Assembly (NCBI GenBank): GCA_018691945.1
Contig: JABHJJ010000102.1
Location: 1 to 18,894, forward strand
Reading direction: 5' to 3'
DNA length: 18,894 nucleotides
Source: Candidatus Nitrosopelagicus sp.
GTDB lineage: Archaea > Thermoproteota > Nitrososphaeria > Nitrososphaerales > Nitrosopumilaceae
A program made the position numbers and the translations under genes. Of the stretch, positions 6,571 through 13,585 are shown piece by piece (positions within the stretch are counted from its first letter, which is position 1; every line of letters begins with the position of its first letter). The notes under the pieces are model-generated. The model searched no databases. It saw only the letters and a list, made by a program, of their open reading frames with translations, and was not told where the DNA came from.

Positions 6571-7865
6571 TTGTTGTCTAATGAAATTGTATAAGATGTG
6601 GATGTGACATCTTTGAGATTGGTTTCTATCTGATGCAGTATTGTAGGTAAAGAATGGGTTAGATCAAGATTTTCATCTTCAAATACTTTCAATTTAGATG
6701 AATCATCAGAAATATCTGATTCTTCTCGTTTTAGATTATTTTCAGCAGTTTGAAGAGATTTGGAATCAAAGTTTTCAAGTTTTATAATTAATTCATGTTT
6801 TTTTGTTTCAAATTTTTCTTTGATAGAAATTAATGAAGGAATTAAATTTTTTATTTCAGCAACACTATCTTTTGACTTTGAAATATCCTTTACAGATACA
6901 GAACCAGAGTCAATTCCGATGACAATGGAATCAAGTATTTTTTTAATTCCAGAAATATTATCAGTATCTAATATGTCATAAGGAGTAGATGCTAATTTTG
7001 CCGTCAGATCTTTGAGTTCTTTATCATGCGAAGAAATATGAACAAATTTTCCAAGAGGTCTAGAAATTTTGGTGAATTCATCATTAACATGATGGCGAAT
7101 TTTTACTTCCTCAGAATCACAATCAGATAATTGTGATTTTACATCGAGGTATGTCTTGTAATCGGAGGAGTTTTTAATCGCGTTTATCTCATTTTCAAAT
7201 TTTATAGTTTTTTCTTTCTTATCATTAATAGAAGATTTTAATTCATTCATGCGTGAATTTTGCTTGGATATTTTTTCTAGTGTTTTATTCCTAGAGGATA
7301 ATAACTCATTAATAGTTTGGACAGAGTTTTCAGTGGTATTAAAATTATCAATTAATTCATCCACATCTTTTAGATCTTCTGTAAGATCTTTTAGATCTTC
7401 TGTAAGTTTTTTTGCATATTTTGCTGCAAAAATATGAATTACTCTAGAATGCTTTCCTAACATATCACCAACTTTTTTTATTCCAGCAGTAGATGTTTTT
7501 TTGAATCGCATTATATCATCCGGAGAATTGATATCAGGAAAAGGATTAGCAAATTCTTTTTTTATTGATGAGATAACCTCTTTTTTTCCACGATTGACCA
7601 TTATTTGAAAATGAGGATCGAGTTTATCAGGATCTAACTCATCTTCTGATAATTCATTTGCAATTTTTAGTAATACTTCTCTTTGAGGATCAATTCTATT
7701 TCGATGTGATTTTATTTCGGCTGCAAGTGTTCCTTTCCTAAGAATTACTATATCATCGAGAATTTTCGGAATTTCATCCAATGCAATAGTTTGAGATATA
7801 GAAGTAATATTTTCTACAGGTTCATCATATTCAACTTTCTTTTTTTTGCCCCAACCAAAAACCAT
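6567..7865 (-). CDS. Coiled-coil protein coupled to the JAMM gene, unknown function
   Basis: This 432-residue protein begins MVFGWGKKKK and has no membrane helix. After a helical region (about 30-130) it has long heptad-like coiled-coil stretches at about 145-250 and 340-420, rich in Lys, Glu, Asp, Ser and Asn. A seven-residue block, LTEDLKD, occurs twice in a row at about 154-167. The very basic start could touch nucleic acid or membrane lipids, which is inference. I do not recognise the family; the general shape resembles scaffold, SMC-like or ESCRT-like proteins, but there is no nucleotide-binding motif. It starts at ATG 7863-7865, 27 bases from a TATA element shared with the divergent SRPBCC gene, and ends in an ATGA overlap with the JAMM gene. 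That coupling is the best clue to its role. Confidence 0.78.
   Translation of the reverse strand: MVFGWGKKKKVEYDEPVENITSISQTIALDEIPKILDDIVILRKGTLAAEIKSHRNRIDPQREVLLKIANELSEDELDPDKLDPHFQIMVNRGKKEVISSIKKEFANPFPDINSPDDIMRFKKTSTAGIKKVGDMLGKHSRVIHIFAAKYAKKLTEDLKDLTEDLKDVDELIDNFNTTENSVQTINELLSSRNKTLEKISKQNSRMNELKSSINDKKEKTIKFENEINAIKNSSDYKTYLDVKSQLSDCDSEEVKIRHHVNDEFTKISRPLGKFVHISSHDKELKDLTAKLASTPYDILDTDNISGIKKILDSIVIGIDSGSVSVKDISKSKDSVAEIKNLIPSLISIKEKFETKKHELIIKLENFDSKSLQTAENNLKREESDISDDSSKLKVFEDENLDLTHSLPTILHQIETNLKDVTSTSYTISLDNK
7366..7407. repeat. In-frame 21-base tandem duplication
   Basis: Two direct copies of a 21-base unit (7366-7386 and 7387-7407) differ only in the last base. In the coiled-coil gene each encodes LTEDLKD, exactly one heptad, so the duplication lengthens the coil by one heptad without changing its register. 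Confidence 0.85.
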
Positions 7866-7885
7866 AATCAGAAGATCAATAGTTG

Positions 7886-7899
7886 AATTATATAAATTT
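7886..7899. promoter_or_regulatory. Symmetric TATA element shared by two divergent genes
   Basis: AATTATATAAATTT contains TTATATAAA on the plus strand and TTTATATAA on the minus strand. Its centre (7892) is 28 bases before the plus ATG at 7920 and 27 bases before the minus ATG at 7865. Both spacings are those of leaderless archaeal promoters, so one TBP site probably serves both genes. There is no other TATA match in the 54-base gap. Confidence 0.7.
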
Positions 7900-7905
7900 G
7901 AGAAG

Positions 7906-7920
7906 TATTGTATTACAATA
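7906..7920. promoter_or_regulatory. Perfect palindrome at the SRPBCC start, possible operator
   Basis: TATTGTA and TACAATA form a perfect seven-base inverted repeat around one central T. The right arm ends on the A of the ATG at 7920. A protein bound here would cover the predicted transcription start of the plus gene. Chance is possible in AT-rich DNA. Confidence 0.45.
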
Positions 7921-8345
7921 TGAACTCAGGTTCGGTAAAGAAATCGGTGATAATTGGCATAGATTTAGAAAAAGCATGGTCAAAAATAAGTAAAATTTCA
8001 AAATTAGATTGGCTACAAGATCAAAAATCAACAAAAATCTTGGGGGAAAAGAAAAGTGGGGTAGGCGCTAAGAGATTAATCTCATTTGAAGATGGATCAG
8101 ATGTAGAAGAGCATATAGTAGGATGGAAACCGAAAGAATATTTTTCATATATTGCGGTTTCAGGATTACCACTGGATGCATACCATGCGACAATTTCTAT
8201 TGAAAAGAAAGGCGAATCAGTTAAAATTACATGGGAATCTTTTTTTGCATCAGATTCTACAACAAATGAATTTGAGAGATTTGTGGACTTTTTAGCAAAT
8301 TTTTACGTACAGTCATTGAAAAATTTGAAAAAAGAATTTAATTAG
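7920..8345 (+). CDS. SRPBCC (START-like) fold protein
   Basis: The 141-residue protein shows the pattern of a polyketide-cyclase/START-like ligand-binding fold: an N-terminal strand (VKKSVIIGID), a helix with a conserved-type Trp (LEKAWSKISKI), a run of antiparallel strands (GVGAKRLISFEDGSDVEEHIVGWKPKEYFSY cut to its ends: GVGAKRLISF and EEHIVGWKP), VKITWESFFA, and a long C-terminal helix ending LKNLKKEFN. Such folds bind hydrophobic ligands or act as cyclases and hydrolases; the ligand is not predictable. I take ATG 7920 as the start rather than TTG 7908, because it lies 28 bases after a clear TATA box. Its stop overlaps that of the convergent cupredoxin gene (8342-8345). Fold fairly sure, role unknown. 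Confidence 0.82.
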   Translation: MNSGSVKKSVIIGIDLEKAWSKISKISKLDWLQDQKSTKILGEKKSGVGAKRLISFEDGSDVEEHIVGWKPKEYFSYIAVSGLPLDAYHATISIEKKGESVKITWESFFASDSTTNEFERFVDFLANFYVQSLKNLKKEFN

Positions 8346-9283
8346 AATTTCTGAATTAGACGTGTTTTTGCAGAAAATGCAATTACTGCCACAATAGATA
8401 TTACAAGTACTAGTGAGACAACCATACCAAATTCAGGAACAACTTGGAATGTTGAAGTTTGACCTACAGGGCCATGAACCCCAAGTATTGCATCTTCGTT
8501 CAATGATCCTATAAAGTGTCCAATTCCTTGAAATGTCACATCGATGTCAACAGGATAGTCTTTAGGATCATATTCCAAGGGTTCAGTAGTATGGACAGGG
8601 TATTTGAATAAATGACGATGTGCATCTTCTTCAGCAAATATCACTTTGTCATTTTGTGCTATTTTAATATCGTAGTTAACGTGGTTGATTACAAATCCAT
8701 CTGATTCCATAAACTCAACCTCAATTGTTAGTGGGGAACCTTTTGTTCCATCACTTGTAACAATATTTGCAAATACTTCACTAATTAATCCAGGATCTTT
8801 TTCAGATACTTCAGGAATATTGTCTCCATAAATTATGGATTCTGTTTGATCCACTGTTTGTCCATAACCAGATACCATGTTATCTACAACATCTACACCT
8901 TCAGGCAATATTTGTAATTGACCTGCCATCCATGGATGAACCATACAAAAATAATTATGAGTTCCAGGAGTATCCGCGGTAAATGAATAATCTACATTAG
9001 GTTGTTGCAATCCACTATCCCAAACTCCATCGGGTCCATTTTCAGGAGTACCGCTAGTAGAAGTATGTGCTGCGTCATCACCATTTAGAAATGTTATCGT
9101 GTCACCAACATTGGCAGTAGCATATGAAGGAATAAAACAAAGATTTGTTACCTCACAGCCTTGCACTGAAGAACCACGACTATTTTCAATTTTTATTTCT
9201 TCTGCAAATGCAGTTTCAAATCCAATTGTAGTAAATGTCAAGGAAATAGATAAAATGATTAAACCGATTACTGTCTTTTGCAT
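8342..9283 (-). CDS. Exported plastocyanin-like cupredoxin with PEFG-type C-terminal sorting signal
   Basis: This 313-residue protein has an N-terminal signal peptide (about 1-27, ending ETAFA-EE). A type 1 copper domain follows at about 30-127, with ligands H73 (DAAHTST), C113, H116 and M119 in YFCMVHPWM (C-xx-H-xx-M). A second beta-rich domain (about 160-280) contains a His-rich stretch, EEDAHRHLF. The C-terminus has VPEFG (282-286), a hydrophobic helix and a basic tail, which is the layout of the PEFG-CTERM sorting signals of Thaumarchaeota, expected to be processed by an archaeosortase-like enzyme. Blue copper proteins carry electrons in the copper-rich respiratory chain of ammonia oxidisers. 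A TATA box lies 24 bases upstream. The redox partner is not known. Confidence 0.92.
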   Translation of the reverse strand: MQKTVIGLIILSISLTFTTIGFETAFAEEIKIENSRGSSVQGCEVTNLCFIPSYATANVGDTITFLNGDDAAHTSTSGTPENGPDGVWDSGLQQPNVDYSFTADTPGTHNYFCMVHPWMAGQLQILPEGVDVVDNMVSGYGQTVDQTESIIYGDNIPEVSEKDPGLISEVFANIVTSDGTKGSPLTIEVEFMESDGFVINHVNYDIKIAQNDKVIFAEEDAHRHLFKYPVHTTEPLEYDPKDYPVDIDVTFQGIGHFIGSLNEDAILGVHGPVGQTSTFQVVPEFGMVVSLVLVISIVAVIAFSAKTRLIQKF

Positions 9284-9302
9284 GATTTTATGTGCCTTGT
9301 TG

Positions 9303-9311
9303 AATATAAAA
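9303..9311 (-). promoter_or_regulatory. TATA box for the cupredoxin gene
   Basis: The minus strand reads TTTTATATT, centred 24 bases before the ATG at 9283, in the 59-base gap behind the preceding minus-strand gene. Spacing suits a leaderless message. Confidence 0.6.
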
Positions 9312-9342
9312 CGAATGCTAAGTTACAAAACTGATGCTAAAA

Positions 9343-9759
9343 TTAATCATCATATGTAAAAATAATCTCAGGTGGAATTTGATCCTCATCATGAATTTCA
9401 GTTTTCATTTTTACTGTATTAGATTCATCATATGTGATTTCCAAAATGACAGGAGTTGTTTTCCAGCCATATTTTGGAATTGTATCAAGAGAAACTAATT
9501 GAGAAAATGATGAATTGGTAATTTTAAATTCTTTATGAAACGTTGTTTCCATACCTAAAATTTCCAATATAGCAAAAGATGACTTATCAGTTTCATCCGA
9601 AAATGTGATTAATACAGAATTATCATCATTCAAATATACAGCATCAAATTTAAAATGACTGAAGTCAAAGTTATCATTAGAAATAGGGGCTATGATTATT
9701 ACAATACTGATTACAACTATCATAATCAGTATAATTAGAAAATTTTTTGGTGCAATCAA
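9343..9759 (-). CDS. Membrane-anchored protein with outside beta-rich domain, unknown function
   Basis: The 138-residue protein has one very hydrophobic helix at about 7-26 (FLIILIMIVVISIVIIIAPI) and then a polar, strand-rich domain (about 32-138) with many Asp, Glu and Thr and no cysteine. With few positive charges after the helix, the domain most likely lies outside the membrane. The first codon is TTG 9757-9759, placed directly after the TAA of the aminopeptidase gene with no spacer. The next in-frame ATG (9721-9723) would cut the helix in half, so TTG is preferred. It is probably read from the aminopeptidase transcript by termination-reinitiation. I do not recognise the family. Confidence 0.65.
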   Translation of the reverse strand: MIAPKNFLIILIMIVVISIVIIIAPISNDNFDFSHFKFDAVYLNDDNSVLITFSDETDKSSFAILEILGMETTFHKEFKITNSSFSQLVSLDTIPKYGWKTTPVILEITYDESNTVKMKTEIHDEDQIPPEIIFTYDD

Positions 9760-12255
9760 TTATGAAAACTCTTTTTTAACAAAATTTAGGAATTTTGACG
9801 TGACACGTACTCGCTCCATAGTTTGCTCAAAAGTCATTTCAGTTCCTCGTAAAGGATTCATTTTAAAGAATTTACGAACCTCTTTTTCCTGTTTTGCATC
9901 AACAACTTGACCAATACTTGCAACAACTCTATTCAATAATGGATTACCAATTCCTGCTTTTTTGACAATTTTTTTCCAGTTCTTTTTGAGCCAACCCCAT
10001 AAGAAATCCTTACCATGAAGGTTTGCAGCAATTCTCATTATTGGCATTTGAATATTTTGTGAGCGAACATCAGGACCAAGAGCAAAATCCAAAGTTTTTA
10101 GTAATAAATTCTTTTGCTGAAAGTTACACATTGCAGCAAGGAATCTGAGTTTTTCTTCTTGTGATTTTGCTTTTTTGTATAGAGATGCAAATTTTTTGTA
10201 TGTAGATTCATTGCCACTCCATGCAACTAAAACAAATACAGTTTCTTGTAAATCAGCTGATAAGCTATTTTGATTTTTCAAAAATTTATCAAATCTTCTT
10301 TTTGATTCTTTAAGAATTTCCTCATCGCCTAATTTGCCTAATCCAGATATTGTGAAGCTACGTAGGAGTGCATTTGTGTGTGGTTCTCCTTTTTTTGCAT
10401 CCCAACCTAAACGATCATGAATGGTTCTAAGGAAATTAAATGCATATTGTTTAATTTCATCAGAGAATTTTTCCTTGTGAGTTATTGAGTATAAGGAATA
10501 CAGATGCTGGGCTAGACTTAGTGATGAAATATAATTATCTTCATCAAAGTATGCATCCGTAAAATTAAGATAATCTTGTAATTTCTTTTTTCCAGTTACA
10601 CATTGTGAATAATAGTCATTTTGAATGCTCCATCTGTCTACATGATTTAGGATTTTTTCATCAATTAGGAGTGAGATATTATCCAAAGTTTCAGAATCAT
10701 AGTCCATTCTATAAAATCCAGTTCTTCCAGAATTGATTATAAAATTTCGATCCTTATTTTTTAGTTTGAATGATTGAGATTTCTTCTCCATGATATGAGA
10801 AGTTGTAACATTTCCTTCATCAATAATCAAAGGAATTTTCCACATTCCTTTTTGACTTGCTTTTGTTTCTTCTAATAGATAGCGACTTTGTTTTAATGAA
10901 ATTGTGGAATCTTTTCGTTTTACAGATAAAATTGGAAATCCAACCTGGTTAATCCAAGTATTCATCATTTTATCAATTGGTTTTTTTGCTACCTCACCAA
11001 TTGAATTCCATAAGTCACGACCTTCAGCATTAGTGTATGCATATTTTTTTAGATACTTTTGTAGCCCTTTTTGAAAATTTTTGTCAGTTACAAAGTGTTC
11101 AAGCATTCGCAGAATGCAACCACCCTTATCATATGAAATCGAATCAAATATTTCTCTAATTTCTGAAGGATGATTTACTTTAACATTGATAGGATGAGAG
11201 GTCTTTAAGGCATCAAGTGACATTGCAGTATTCATTGCATCTTCTAAGAATTGATCCCACAAGTCCCATTCAGGATAAAATTTGTCTACAATTTTTGTTG
11301 CCATGAACGTAGCAAAGCTTTCATTAAGCCACAAGTCATTCCACCATTTCATTGTAACAAGATTACCAAACCATTGGTGTGCCAATTCATGGGATATGAC
11401 TTCAGCTATGAATTGTTTGGTTCTTGTAGAGGATGTTTTTGGATCATACAGAAGTATTGTTTCACGGAACGTTATCGCTCCCCAGTTCTCCATGGCACCT
11501 GCTGCAAAGTCAGGAATCGCTAACATGTCAAGTTTTGGCAATGGGTATTTTATTCCAAAGTATTTTTCATATTCACCTAGGAATTTTTTTGTTAGTTCAA
11601 GTGAAAGTTTTGCCTTGTTTTTATTTCCCTTTGTTGTCAGAACACGAATTTGGATATTTCGTAATTTGTCTTCAACATACTCAAATTCACCAACACCCAG
11701 GTATAACAAATAAGTAGACATTATTGGAGTACGCTCAAATTCATAGAGTGTTTTTGAGTTAAAATTGTGTTTTTTTCTCACAGGCATATTAGATATGGCC
11801 ATATAGTTTTTCTCTACCAATAACGAGATGTCAAATGTAGCTTTAGTTGACGGAGTATCCCAACATGGAAATGCGCGTCTTGCATCTGCTGCTTCAAATT
11901 GGGTAGTGGCCATGTGTTTAATTTTACCAGCAGGGTCAGTGTATTTACTTCGATAAAATCCAAGTAGACGGTCATTTAAGATTCCGACATATTCTATGCA
12001 AAGTTTAATTTTCCCTGAAACCTTTTTCTGAGAAGTTATAGATAATAATTCATTTTTTGCATCAAGTTTGAATTTTGTCTCAATTGTTTTACTTTTGGAA
12101 AGAATGTGACATTTGCTAATTTTAATTTCAGCACAATTTAGTACAAATTTGTTTGAAGGATTTGTCTTAAATGATAAAATTTCAATTCCTTTGAATGTAA
12201 AATTAGAGAAAAGAGGTTCGAATTGTATATCATAGTTTATTTCAGATATTCCCAT
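9760..12255 (-). CDS. M1 family zinc aminopeptidase, tricorn factor F2/F3 type
   Basis: This 831-residue protein has the full M1 layout: an N-terminal beta saddle (1-200), a thermolysin-like catalytic domain (200-440), and a helical C-terminal domain. It carries the exopeptidase motif GAMEN (253-257) and the zinc site H289-E290-LA-H293, with the third ligand E312 in LWLNES 19 residues after H293. Y375 (SISYDKGG) fits the transition-state tyrosine. There is no signal peptide, so it works in the cytosol and trims peptides made by the proteasome or similar proteases, as tricorn-interacting factors F2 and F3 do in Thermoplasma. A TATA-like box (12278-12287) lies 27 bases before its ATG, within the 33-base gap after a DUF3892-like gene. 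Family and activity are secure; exact substrate range is not. Confidence 0.95.
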   Translation of the reverse strand: MGISEINYDIQFEPLFSNFTFKGIEILSFKTNPSNKFVLNCAEIKISKCHILSKSKTIETKFKLDAKNELLSITSQKKVSGKIKLCIEYVGILNDRLLGFYRSKYTDPAGKIKHMATTQFEAADARRAFPCWDTPSTKATFDISLLVEKNYMAISNMPVRKKHNFNSKTLYEFERTPIMSTYLLYLGVGEFEYVEDKLRNIQIRVLTTKGNKNKAKLSLELTKKFLGEYEKYFGIKYPLPKLDMLAIPDFAAGAMENWGAITFRETILLYDPKTSSTRTKQFIAEVISHELAHQWFGNLVTMKWWNDLWLNESFATFMATKIVDKFYPEWDLWDQFLEDAMNTAMSLDALKTSHPINVKVNHPSEIREIFDSISYDKGGCILRMLEHFVTDKNFQKGLQKYLKKYAYTNAEGRDLWNSIGEVAKKPIDKMMNTWINQVGFPILSVKRKDSTISLKQSRYLLEETKASQKGMWKIPLIIDEGNVTTSHIMEKKSQSFKLKNKDRNFIINSGRTGFYRMDYDSETLDNISLLIDEKILNHVDRWSIQNDYYSQCVTGKKKLQDYLNFTDAYFDEDNYISSLSLAQHLYSLYSITHKEKFSDEIKQYAFNFLRTIHDRLGWDAKKGEPHTNALLRSFTISGLGKLGDEEILKESKRRFDKFLKNQNSLSADLQETVFVLVAWSGNESTYKKFASLYKKAKSQEEKLRFLAAMCNFQQKNLLLKTLDFALGPDVRSQNIQMPIMRIAANLHGKDFLWGWLKKNWKKIVKKAGIGNPLLNRVVASIGQVVDAKQEKEVRKFFKMNPLRGTEMTFEQTMERVRVTSKFLNFVKKEFS

Positions 12256-12277
12256 TAGGTAGTTTGAAGAAAATGGC

Positions 12278-12287
12278 TTATCTAAAG
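12278..12287 (-). promoter_or_regulatory. TATA-like box for the aminopeptidase gene
   Basis: CTTTAGATAA on the minus strand is centred about 27 bases before the ATG at 12255. It suggests that the peptidase can be transcribed apart from the gene in front of it. Confidence 0.45.
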
Positions 12288-12288
12288 A

Positions 12289-12600
12289 TTAAGATTCAAT
12301 TTCAGGCAACGTGCCAAGATGATCACCTTCAACTTTATTATTATCAGTTCGAACATGTGTTTCACCATTAATAATAAATGCATTTACGATTTCACCAGGT
12401 TCCCAATCAATTTCATTTTTCTTGTATATTGTAATGTATTTTTTTCCTTTTTTTATGTGAGATGCAAGTGTTTTTTTATCAATTAGATCTGGTTTCCCAA
12501 ACTCGCTTCCAAAATCTTCATGGATTTGTACATGGGAGATATTTGCAAGACCAGGACCTTTCTTTATTCCACTAACTACAAAATCAGCCCATTTACTCAT
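12289..12600 (-). CDS. DUF3892-like small protein
   Basis: The 103-residue protein is basic, soluble and beta-rich. The N-terminal part ADFVVSGIKK...ISHVQIHE, the middle KKGKKYITIYKKN and the end HVRTDNNKVEGDHLGTLPEI follow the pattern I associate with DUF3892, small proteins whose ends read like YLRTxxNxxxxDNLxxLP. The family has no known function. It starts at ATG 12598-12600 behind a good TATA box and lies 33 bases ahead of the aminopeptidase on the same strand, so the two may share some transcripts. No catalytic residues can be pointed out. The family call is from memory of its pattern and is moderate. Confidence 0.7.
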   Translation of the reverse strand: MSKWADFVVSGIKKGPGLANISHVQIHEDFGSEFGKPDLIDKKTLASHIKKGKKYITIYKKNEIDWEPGEIVNAFIINGETHVRTDNNKVEGDHLGTLPEIES

Positions 12601-12622
12601 AATTCTAGAAATTTAAAATGAG

Positions 12623-12629
12623 TATATAA
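12623..12629 (-). promoter_or_regulatory. TATA box for the DUF3892-like gene
   Basis: TTATATA on the minus strand is centred 26 bases before the ATG at 12600. It is one of the clearest boxes in the window. Confidence 0.6.
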
Positions 12630-12665
12630 TTTTTAGCAGGTATTTCAAACAAGTCTCAGAGCCAG

Positions 12666-12679
12666 TTGAAAAAATTCAA
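12666..12679 (-). terminator. Small hairpin with T run after the SIMPL gene
   Basis: TTGAA and TTCAA form a five-base inverted repeat around four bases, and the minus strand carries a run of six T. It lies 34-47 bases after the SIMPL stop codon and before the next promoter. It is short and could be chance. Confidence 0.3.
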
Positions 12680-12712
12680 GAGATTGTCAATGGAAATAGT
12701 TACTAGAAATAT

Positions 12713-13531
12713 CTATTTTTGAGATATATAGTATACAACACTAACGTCAGTTCTAATTTCTTCTTCACCAGACATTATTGGTGCAGATTTCATAGATGAT
12801 TCTGCAAATCCATCAAATGATGCACGCATAGGGCTATCATAATAGGGCATCATGTTATCATGAACAATTACAGATTTTACTCCAACAATTTTTTGCTTTA
12901 ATGGGAGTAAAGCTTTTTCTGCCTTTTGAGTTGCATCGTTAATTGCATCTGCAATCAAATCATCACCAATTTTTTGTAATTTTTCATCAGATAACTGAAA
13001 TGAGACATTATCAACACGATTTGCACCTGACGAAACAGCAACATCAATTATATTTCCAGCAGAATCAATGTTGTCAGTTTGTATTGATAAGATATTAGAT
13101 ACACGATATCCAATCAAAATTTGCTGATAGTTTCCATTTGAATCTTTTATACTATCATACAATGGATAAATTCTAAAATTCGATGTCTGTATGTTATCTT
13201 TAGAAATTCCAGAATTAGTCAGTGATGAAATGACATAATTTAGTGAGTTAGAATTTTGTGACAACGATTTACTTGCAGTTTTTGCTTCAGATTCTACTCC
13301 AAGAATCACAATTAATGTATCAGGAGTAGAAGATGCGGTTGCACTGCCAGTAACCGAGATTGTTTGTTCAGATGGATCATATTTTTCCAACCAATGTGTG
13401 ATTAATTCATCAGATATTTCATAATCAATATCTTGAGAAATGGCTTGATTTTCAATTTGTGTCAGTGTAACAGCAAATGCTAAAACAAATACAACAGTAA
13501 CAATTACAGCGATGTTAATGCGAGTATCCAT
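12713..13531 (-). CDS. Membrane-anchored SIMPL-domain (DUF541) protein
   Basis: From ATG 13531 the protein has 272 residues: a signal-anchor helix at about 6-24, a short linker, and a SIMPL domain (about 55-270). Family marks are TISVTGSATASSTPDTLIVILGV near the start (seen as VTGSATASSTPD), then LTNSGISKDNIQTSNFRIYP, IGYRVSNILSIQT and VDNVSFQLSD. SIMPL proteins are exported beta/alpha proteins of unclear function, linked in bacteria to outer-membrane or periplasmic stress; the domain should face outside here. The open frame extends to a TTG at 13567, but the TATA box at 13551-13560 lies inside that extension and 25 bases before the ATG, so I prefer the ATG. The promoter region is shared with a divergent TPR gene. 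Confidence 0.88.
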   Translation of the reverse strand: MDTRINIAVIVTVVFVLAFAVTLTQIENQAISQDIDYEISDELITHWLEKYDPSEQTISVTGSATASSTPDTLIVILGVESEAKTASKSLSQNSNSLNYVISSLTNSGISKDNIQTSNFRIYPLYDSIKDSNGNYQQILIGYRVSNILSIQTDNIDSAGNIIDVAVSSGANRVDNVSFQLSDEKLQKIGDDLIADAINDATQKAEKALLPLKQKIVGVKSVIVHDNMMPYYDSPMRASFDGFAESSMKSAPIMSGEEEIRTDVSVVYYISQK

Positions 13532-13550
13532 GGATTTTGTCAAATGTAAT

Positions 13551-13560
13551 ACTATAAAAA
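13551..13560. promoter_or_regulatory. TATA element between divergent SIMPL and TPR genes
   Basis: ACTATAAAAA reads as TATAAAAA on the plus strand and TTTTTATAG on the minus strand. Its centre is 25 bases before the minus ATG at 13531 and about 30 before the plus ATG at 13586. It could serve both genes; no second box is visible in the 54-base gap. Confidence 0.5.
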
Positions 13561-13585
13561 TTCTCAAATGGAAAGATGAGCGTAA

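Noticed and set aside
7908..7919. TTG start for the SRPBCC gene
   Set aside because: ATG 7920 has the right distance to the TATA box, and the four extra codons add nothing to the fold.
11251..11717. Three overlapping plus-strand open frames of 90-143 codons
   Set aside because: They lie wholly opposite the catalytic-domain coding region of the M1 aminopeptidase, which has clear family motifs there, and have no promoter or recognisable domain.
12601..12712. Possible small RNA or short gene in the 112-base gap
   Set aside because: Only the promoter of the DUF3892-like gene and a weak terminator-like hairpin are visible; there is no cloverleaf, no other stable fold and no convincing short frame.
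13532..13567. N-terminal extension of the SIMPL protein from a TTG start
   Set aside because: The TATA element at 13551-13560 lies inside the extension and gives normal spacing to the ATG at 13531.
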